A stretch of 45,915 nucleotides of DNA from Rhizobiaceae bacterium CPCC 101076 (GTDB lineage: Bacteria > Pseudomonadota > Alphaproteobacteria > Rhizobiales > Methylopilaceae). Location: positions 1 through 45,915 of the forward strand of contig QDFX01000022.1 in the NCBI GenBank assembly GCA_003347645.1, written 5' to 3'. The translations under genes were made by a program, and so were the position numbers. How positions within the stretch are numbered: the first letter of the stretch is position 1; each line of letters begins with the position of its first letter. Shown here one piece after another: positions 41,088 to 45,915 of the stretch. The notes under the pieces were generated by a model. It worked only from the letters and a program-made list of their open reading frames with translations, did no database searches and had not been told where the DNA came from.

Positions 41088-41875
41088 AGCATTGGACGGA
41101 CGAACGGATTCGGAGCCGCGTCGCTGAACTCGGCGAATGGTTCCACAATCTCGATCTGGAAGGCGTGCAGACTGCGCCAAACCACTTCCTGCACGATTAT
41201 CCACGGTCCAAGTTCAAGAACTTCGCCGGTGTCCTGCCGGAGGATCTTTCCGGAAAGTCCGTTCTCGATGTCGGCTGCAACGCCGGCTTCTATTCATTCG
41301 AAATGAAGCGCCGCGGCGCCGACCGCGTGCTCGGCATCGATTTCGATGATCGATACCTCGCTCAGGCCCGGTTCGCGGCGGAAGTGCAGGGCTTCGACGT
41401 CGAGTTCCGCAAGCTGTCCGTCTATGACTTGGCGATCTTGGGCGAACGGTTCGACCTCGTCGTCTTCATGGGCGTGCTCTACCATCTGCGTCACCCGCTT
41501 CTTGCGCTGGACCTTATCCACGAGCATGTGGCGAACGATCTCTTGCTGTATCAGTCGATGCAGCGTGGCTCGCCGGCGGTAGCCGACGTTGAGGCTGACT
41601 ATCCCTTCGAGGAGACCGCTCACTTCGATGAGCCGGGTTACCCGAAGATGCACTTCATCGAGCAGAGCTACGCGCACGACTGGACGAATTGGTGGGCGCC
41701 GAACGCCGCCTGCAGCGCGGCGATGCTTCGCTCATCGGGATTCGTCGTCCTCGAACACCCCGAGCCCGAGGTTTTCCTGTGCCGGAGAGGTGAGCGGCCA
41801 ACGGCGGCCGGACCCGTTTACCCAGCCCGCGGTTCCGCCATGTCTGGACACGCCGAAAGGGGAGCGAACGAGTGA
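41084..41875 (+). CDS. CmoB-like SAM-dependent methyltransferase
   Basis: 263 residues. SAM motif I is VLDVGCNAGFYSFEMKRRGA (60-79), then VLGIDFDDRYLAQAR, and the downstream signature VFMGVLYHLRHPLLALD is strikingly like the tRNA modification enzyme CmoB. The N-terminus (HNLDLEGVQTAPNHFLHDYP) is also CmoB-like. It probably belongs to the family I recall as TIGR04290, which occurs beside the glycoside-hydrolase-like gene, but I could not check this. The substrate is unknown; a cluster-encoded saccharide is more plausible than tRNA. ATGA overlap with the phosphatase gene, GTGA overlap with the next. Confidence 0.85.
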   Translation: MKHWTDERIRSRVAELGEWFHNLDLEGVQTAPNHFLHDYPRSKFKNFAGVLPEDLSGKSVLDVGCNAGFYSFEMKRRGADRVLGIDFDDRYLAQARFAAEVQGFDVEFRKLSVYDLAILGERFDLVVFMGVLYHLRHPLLALDLIHEHVANDLLLYQSMQRGSPAVADVEADYPFEETAHFDEPGYPKMHFIEQSYAHDWTNWWAPNAACSAAMLRSSGFVVLEHPEPEVFLCRRGERPTAAGPVYPARGSAMSGHAERGANE

Positions 41876-42810
41876 TCGAAGCCGTAAAGATCTGGAACGA
41901 GCCGAACAACAAATCGCACTGGGATCCGATCATCGATCCCGAGTGGGATCTGTTCGCGGCCATGACACGGCTAGCAGGCACAGCCATCAAGGAGGCCAAT
42001 CCCGATATCACCCGGGTCCTGGGAGGCATGTCGCCGATTGACCCGCATTTCGTTCGCCGACTTGCCGACAAGGGCGCGATGGAACACGTCGACGTGGTCG
42101 CCGTGCACGGATTTCCGTTGGACTGGAATCTCTGGATGATCGACGAATGGCCCGCCAAGATCGACGAGATCAGGCGTGTCACGGACAAGCCAATCTGGGT
42201 GACCGAATGCGGCGTGTCCTCCTTCGGATCGGAGGAGGTCCAGGCGTGGGGCGTGAAGAAGACGGCCGAACTCTTGATCGGCCGCGCGCCCCGCATCCAC
42301 TGGTACAGCCTGTACGACCTGCCGAGGGCGTGGGAGGCCACCACCCGACATAAGGAGGCGGAAGGCTCATCCTATTATCGGCACTTCAGCATGGGTCTTC
42401 TGCGGGAGGACGGCTCCCCGAAGCCGGCGCTGGAGGCTTACCGCCCGTATGCCGCAGACATGGGCCTTTGCCAATGGTTCCACTTCCAGGATCATCGGCT
42501 CGACGACGCCGTTCGCTTGATGGATGAACTCGGAGTGCGCCACCTCCGTACCGGTCTGTCGTGGGCGGACAGTTTCCGCGACGGGGCGCTCGATTGGTTC
42601 GACCGACAGATGGAGGCGCTCGATAGGTTCGACACGACCGTCACCTTCTGCTTCACGCCGGAACACCGCGGCATCGAACCCCACCACACCAGCGCGCCGC
42701 AAGTCGCCGAGGAATTCGCCGAATTCTGCGCGGAGATGGTGGCCCGGTATGCGCCGAGGAGAGCCGACGCTCGCATCGCGGAACGAAGGTCGCTTCGATA
42801 TGACCGCTAG
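41872..42810 (+). CDS. Glycoside-hydrolase-like protein (clan GH-A, beta-xylosidase-like), apparently circularly permuted
   Basis: 312 residues. The N-terminal half begins directly with the acid/base motif KIWNEPN (Glu10) and carries the nucleophile region WVTECGVSSFG (Glu112) and HWYSLYD, the landmarks of strands 4 to 8 of a GH39-like barrel. The C-terminal half (from about 197) reads like strands 1 to 3: GLCQWFHF, then GVRHLRTGLSWADSF, then TTVTFCFTPEHRG. So strand order looks like 4-8 then 1-3. GTG start with GGGGAGCG upstream. No signal peptide, so it probably acts in the cytoplasm on a cluster product. Both catalytic Glu are present. Confidence 0.75.
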   Translation: MIEAVKIWNEPNNKSHWDPIIDPEWDLFAAMTRLAGTAIKEANPDITRVLGGMSPIDPHFVRRLADKGAMEHVDVVAVHGFPLDWNLWMIDEWPAKIDEIRRVTDKPIWVTECGVSSFGSEEVQAWGVKKTAELLIGRAPRIHWYSLYDLPRAWEATTRHKEAEGSSYYRHFSMGLLREDGSPKPALEAYRPYAADMGLCQWFHFQDHRLDDAVRLMDELGVRHLRTGLSWADSFRDGALDWFDRQMEALDRFDTTVTFCFTPEHRGIEPHHTSAPQVAEEFAEFCAEMVARYAPRRADARIAERRSLRYDR

Positions 42811-42818
42811 AACGTGAC

Positions 42819-44519
42819 ATGATCGTCTACGGCGACCAGCGCGAAACGATCCACACCAGTTCGTTCTTCGGAGAGTTGAACCGCCGCCGGGACCATCTCT
42901 CGGAGATGCGTTCCGGTATCTCTCGGCACGCCGAGTTGGTCGGCCTCCACGTCGAGGCTGGCAGGCTGGCGCAGGGCGTCGCGGACGCCGCATTTGATCC
43001 AGAGAGAGGAGACGGGCCGACCGCGAACAATGAGCCGCTGATGGAATGGCTGACAGCGTCTGGCCGTTGCATCCTTCGGTCCTGGACGAACGGCTTCGGT
43101 TTCGAGCCGCCCCCGCCGTTTCCGAAACTCCGAGAGCTGCCGGAGCGCGTCACGCTTACTATCCCCGAAGGCTACGCGTTTCATGCGCTGCACCCGGAAA
43201 GCTACATCGAGGCGGCTCTCTCGCTTCCTCATCGTGGCGCCTCGGTTCGGGTGATCGGCGTCAGAAGCATCGGAACGAGCCTCGCTTCGCTGGTCGCGGC
43301 CGTTCTCGACTCTCCCGCACCCATAACCGTGAGGCCGACCGCTCATCCCTTCTCGCGGGAGGTGCATCTCCGTGAGCCGGCGTTGCGAAAGCTGCTCGAT
43401 GGCGCGGAGCACTTTGTCGTGGTGGATGAAGGTCCCGGCTTGTCTGGCAGTTCCTTCGCGGCGGTTGGGCGTCTGATGCGCGGACGCGGGGTGAGGGCGG
43501 ACCGCATCACCTTCATGCCCGGTCACGGAAACGGACCAGGCGTCGAGGCATGTGAAGAGACGAGAAGGATTTGGGCCGGCACAACCGTTCGGCCCGCCGT
43601 GCAGATACCGGACTCCCGGATCGCCGACTGGATCGCCGATCTCCTTGGCGAAAGTCTGATCGGCGTAGAGGACCTGTCGGCCGGACATTGGCGCGCGAAG
43701 CTGTTTGCCGACCCTTCGCAATGGCCGCCGATCGATCCTCGAACCGACCGTCGAAAACTTCTGGTCCGTACGGCCACGGGTGCTTACTTCGCGCGGTTCG
43801 TGGGGCTCGGGTTGTCGGGAGAACGGAAGCTCGATCGTGCTAGACGTTTGGAGCAGGCGGGGTTTATCCCCGAGGTGCTCGGCGTCGTGAACGGCTTCCT
43901 CGTTCAACAGTGGATCGAGCCGGCTTACAGTCGCCCGTCCGATCCGATGGAACTCGGCCAGTACCTTCGGGCCCGGCTGAGCTTGCCGGCCCCGGGCCTC
44001 GCCGGAGCCAGCATCGACGTTCTTCGCGAGATGGCGCTCGCCAACACCGCCGAAAGCCTGGGCGAACAGGCAGCCGGCCGGCTGGGTCGCAAGCTGAAGG
44101 GCGGCGAGTTCTTGAGGCAGGAGATCGAACCGGTCGCGATCGATGGTGCCTGCCAGCCGTGGAAGTGGTTTCGCAACGAGCAGGGGCGGATCTTCAAGGC
44201 GGACGCCCTGGACCACGACGGCGACCACGATCTTGTTGGTCCACAGCCGATCGTCTGGGATCTCGTGGGCGCTTGCATAGAGCTGGGATATGATCGCGGC
44301 GCCATGGAAAACCTTAACGAGATCGTCCTCCCGGGCAATCTGCGGCCGCGACTGGAATTATTCCTTTTCATGGAAGCTTGCTATCTGGCGTTCCGCGTTG
44401 GCGCGACACGAATGGCGGCTCGCGCGCTCGCCGGCGACCTGGACGAACGGAGGCGCATCGAGAGCGCGGAGGCGAGCTATAGGAAGCGGCTGGAGCTGCT
44501 GTGTTTCGCCGACGAGTGA
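42819..44519 (+). CDS. Phosphoribosyltransferase-like / kinase-like fusion protein of unknown function
   Basis: 566 residues. The middle part contains VIGVRSIGTSLASLVAAVL (145-163), a flexible-loop-like RPTAHPFSREVHL and then VVVDEGPGLSGSSF (200-213), which matches the PRPP-binding motif of type I phosphoribosyltransferases (hydrophobic run, two acidic residues, Gly/Ser-rich turn). The C-terminal part (about 310-566), with FVGLGLSGERKLDRARRLEQ, GFLVQQWIEP and FKADALDHDGDHDLVGPQ followed by WDLVGA, resembles the late lobe of aminoglycoside-phosphotransferase-like kinases. Neither similarity proves activity. Start is ATG 42819, weak ribosome binding site. Last gene of the operon. Confidence 0.6.
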   Translation: MIVYGDQRETIHTSSFFGELNRRRDHLSEMRSGISRHAELVGLHVEAGRLAQGVADAAFDPERGDGPTANNEPLMEWLTASGRCILRSWTNGFGFEPPPPFPKLRELPERVTLTIPEGYAFHALHPESYIEAALSLPHRGASVRVIGVRSIGTSLASLVAAVLDSPAPITVRPTAHPFSREVHLREPALRKLLDGAEHFVVVDEGPGLSGSSFAAVGRLMRGRGVRADRITFMPGHGNGPGVEACEETRRIWAGTTVRPAVQIPDSRIADWIADLLGESLIGVEDLSAGHWRAKLFADPSQWPPIDPRTDRRKLLVRTATGAYFARFVGLGLSGERKLDRARRLEQAGFIPEVLGVVNGFLVQQWIEPAYSRPSDPMELGQYLRARLSLPAPGLAGASIDVLREMALANTAESLGEQAAGRLGRKLKGGEFLRQEIEPVAIDGACQPWKWFRNEQGRIFKADALDHDGDHDLVGPQPIVWDLVGACIELGYDRGAMENLNEIVLPGNLRPRLELFLFMEACYLAFRVGATRMAARALAGDLDERRRIESAEASYRKRLELLCFADE

Positions 44520-44542
44520 GTGAAGGCCACGAATTCGCTGCG

Positions 44543-44974
44543 AGCGGCGAACACTTTGCCGTCGAGTGTTTCGTACAGGAGGTGCGACGCTTCTATCCTT
44601 TCTTCCCGGTGATTGGAGGCCGGGCGAGGGTGGAGAGTGATTGGCGGGGCGATAAGGTCGCGGAGGGTGACTGGGTGCTGCTCGACCTCTACGGCACCAA
44701 TCACGACGCGCGGCTCTGGCAGGAGCCCGATCGCTTCAAGCCCGACCGTTTCGAGAACTGGCCTGGTGATGCGTTTTCATTTGTCGCCCAGGGAGCTGGC
44801 TACGTGGAGAAATCCCACCGTTGCCCGGGAGAAGCCGCGACCATCGCGGTCATGAAGCGGGCGGTTCGGGTGCTGACGAAACTGGATTACACGGTGCCGG
44901 ACCAGGACCTCAGCGTTCCTCTCGGACAGGTGCCAACGAAGCCGGTCAGCGGATTTGTCATCCAGCCCTTCTGA
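44543..44974 (+). pseudogene. 5'-truncated CYP152-type P450 peroxygenase remnant
   Basis: Only the C-terminal third is present. FVQEVRRFYPFFP and its following GGRARV, then VLLDLYGTNHDARLW, FKPDRF and the heme-ligand loop HRCPGEAAT are diagnostic of CYP152 fatty-acid peroxygenases (P450 SPalpha / BSbeta type). The family is normally about 410-430 residues; roughly the first 270 are missing. The frame stays open upstream only through overlap with the previous gene, where no P450 sequence is seen. The heme Cys is intact but the substrate pocket and I-helix are absent, so it cannot be a working enzyme. The break coincides with the end of the fusion-protein gene. Confidence 0.85.
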
Positions 44975-45074
44975 GCTTGTGGCAGACCGCTACTTATTCC
45001 TGATCCGTCAGGCCGAGAGCGCGATTGTTGTCGATCGGAAGCGTCCAGGAGAGCATCTACCGATGCTCTCGGCC

Positions 45075-45881
45075 TTATTCTTCAAAATCGAGAGCGCGAA
45101 CACTTCGGCGCGTTCCGGTGTCTTCCGTTCTCATAAATTCGTGGTCCGCCTCCGGCTGCAGCGCTTTAAGAGAAGTGGCGGCAGCATCCTCGCCCCTCCA
45201 AAGCTCCCGCAGACGATTTCCGTCCCTGAGCTGGATGCGACACCTGTGGGAGCGGATGGCGAGTTCGCCTTCGAGAAGATGTAAAGCCACGGTGATGCCG
45301 GCACGACGCACGCCCAGAAGCGACGCGAGCTGCACGTGTGACATGGCGAGGGTGTCGGTCTTCGCTCGCTGGAACGACAAATCCAGCAACCGGGCAAGAC
45401 GCTGCTCGACCGTCAAATGGGCGGTTGTCAGGAGGCACTCCGCCATCTCGGTGAAGACCCGCTGAAGATAGCGGCTGATCGTGCGGTTGAAGCTGGGGCT
45501 TTCGGCTGTCAATTGAACGAACACGTCGCGCGGGACGCAGACCGCCTCGACATTGCTCACGCACAACGACCGCTGGTTCGATTTGCCTCGAAAGAGACTG
45601 CATGCAGAGACGCCTTCCAGCCCGATACAACGGGTGGCTATCTCTCGATCCAGAAGCTGCTCGATTTCAAAGACCAAGCCGGATTCAATGAAGAAAGCGA
45701 GCTGGCCGTTTGGATCGAAATCCGTCAGATCCTGGCCCGATGTGAAGCTCCGCACCTTCGAACTGGCCAGACATCTCCGAAGTTGATCGCCATCCAGCAA
45801 AGCCAGAAGCTCGTTTCCGCAGAGCTGCCCGAATGCGTTCCTGAGACCTGACGGCATATCGTATTCGGAATGCACGTGCAC
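45075..45881 (-). CDS. Crp/Fnr-family transcriptional regulator (third copy)
   Basis: 268 residues. The cyclic-nucleotide-binding-like domain (about 35-150) precedes the winged helix AMSHVQLASLLGVRRAGITV (about 179-198), which differs from the usual family pattern at several recognition-helix positions. An unusual C-terminal tail (about 230-268) ends in charged, disordered residues. The start is GTG 45881, with GGAGGG six bases upstream; ATG 45857 is the alternative. Only distantly similar to the two regulators at 22-24 kb. Convergent with the P450 remnant. Confidence 0.8.
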   Translation of the reverse strand: MHVHSEYDMPSGLRNAFGQLCGNELLALLDGDQLRRCLASSKVRSFTSGQDLTDFDPNGQLAFFIESGLVFEIEQLLDREIATRCIGLEGVSACSLFRGKSNQRSLCVSNVEAVCVPRDVFVQLTAESPSFNRTISRYLQRVFTEMAECLLTTAHLTVEQRLARLLDLSFQRAKTDTLAMSHVQLASLLGVRRAGITVALHLLEGELAIRSHRCRIQLRDGNRLRELWRGEDAAATSLKALQPEADHEFMRTEDTGTRRSVRALDFEE

Positions 45882-45906
45882 TAGGCGCCCTCCGCTTGAG
45901 CGTTAC

Positions 45907-45915
45907 CCCCCCCCC
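45907..45915. other. Terminal C9 run
   Basis: The window ends in nine consecutive C. This lies directly upstream of the third Crp/Fnr gene's ribosome binding site. It is probably an assembly end or sequencing artefact rather than a biological tract. Confidence 0.5.

Noticed and set aside
42807-44228. 473-codon minus-strand frame opposite the fusion gene
   Set aside because: Arg/Pro/His-rich shadow; the plus strand has coherent domain motifs.

Overview
The window is high-GC DNA with dense, overlapping genes. It most likely comes from an alphaproteobacterium of the order Hyphomicrobiales (Bosea / Chelatococcus / Methylobacteriaceae-like). The supporting content is a DUF2842 protein, an alphaproteobacterial-type heme A synthase, two DUF6894 proteins, PRC-barrel and DUF1003 proteins, an IorAB-type molybdoenzyme and several Crp/Fnr regulators. 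This placement is inferred from gene content and not from a search. There is one tRNA gene, tRNA-Pro(GGG), at the left end. I saw no insertion sequence, prophage or CRISPR array. The last nine bases are a run of C that looks like a contig end.

Region 1 (1-11.5 kb): tRNA-Pro, a single-domain voltage-gated cation channel overlapping murJ, then an exopolysaccharide locus. The locus has a methyltransferase, a Wzy/O-antigen-ligase-like protein, a polyprenyl-phosphate sugar transferase that primes the repeat unit, a family 4 glycosyltransferase, a Wza-like outer-membrane lipoprotein, a Wzz/Wzc-like chain-length protein whose kinase domain looks dead, and a polysaccharide deacetylase. Wza-GT4-primer-Wzy run leftward and Wzc-deacetylase run rightward from a shared 137-base divergent promoter region.

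Region 2 (11.5-25.8 kb): housekeeping and stress or accessory genes. These are DUF2842, ctaA/COX15, a PRC-barrel protein, a 58-residue membrane protein below usual size cut-offs, cysteine synthase, a three-gene operon for an IorAB-type molybdenum hydroxylase with a di-heme cytochrome c, a zinc alcohol dehydrogenase with a membrane protein, a 30-residue membrane peptide coupled to a tail-anchored protein, small secreted proteins, two Crp/Fnr regulators each next to a DUF6894 gene, and a short-chain dehydrogenase.

Region 3 (25.8-44.5 kb) is the most interesting part. A compact leftward seven-gene operon encodes three tandem CgeB-like glycosyltransferases, one GT4 and three NAD-sugar enzymes (a CDP-tyvelose epimerase-like protein, a dTDP-rhamnose 4-epimerase-like protein and UDP-glucuronate decarboxylase). 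It diverges from a rightward run of inositol-3-phosphate synthase, DUF1003, a medium-chain dehydrogenase, a Gfo/Idh/MocA oxidoreductase, a pyruvyl transferase, an FrhB-like iron-sulfur protein, a histidine phosphatase, a CmoB-like methyltransferase, a glycoside-hydrolase-like protein whose barrel appears circularly permuted, and a fusion of a phosphoribosyltransferase-like domain to a kinase-like domain. I infer a pathway for a decorated inositol/xylose-containing glycoconjugate. It has no Wzx, Wzy or export gene of its own.

Region 4 (44.5-45.9 kb): a 5'-truncated CYP152 (P450 peroxygenase) remnant and a third Crp/Fnr regulator.
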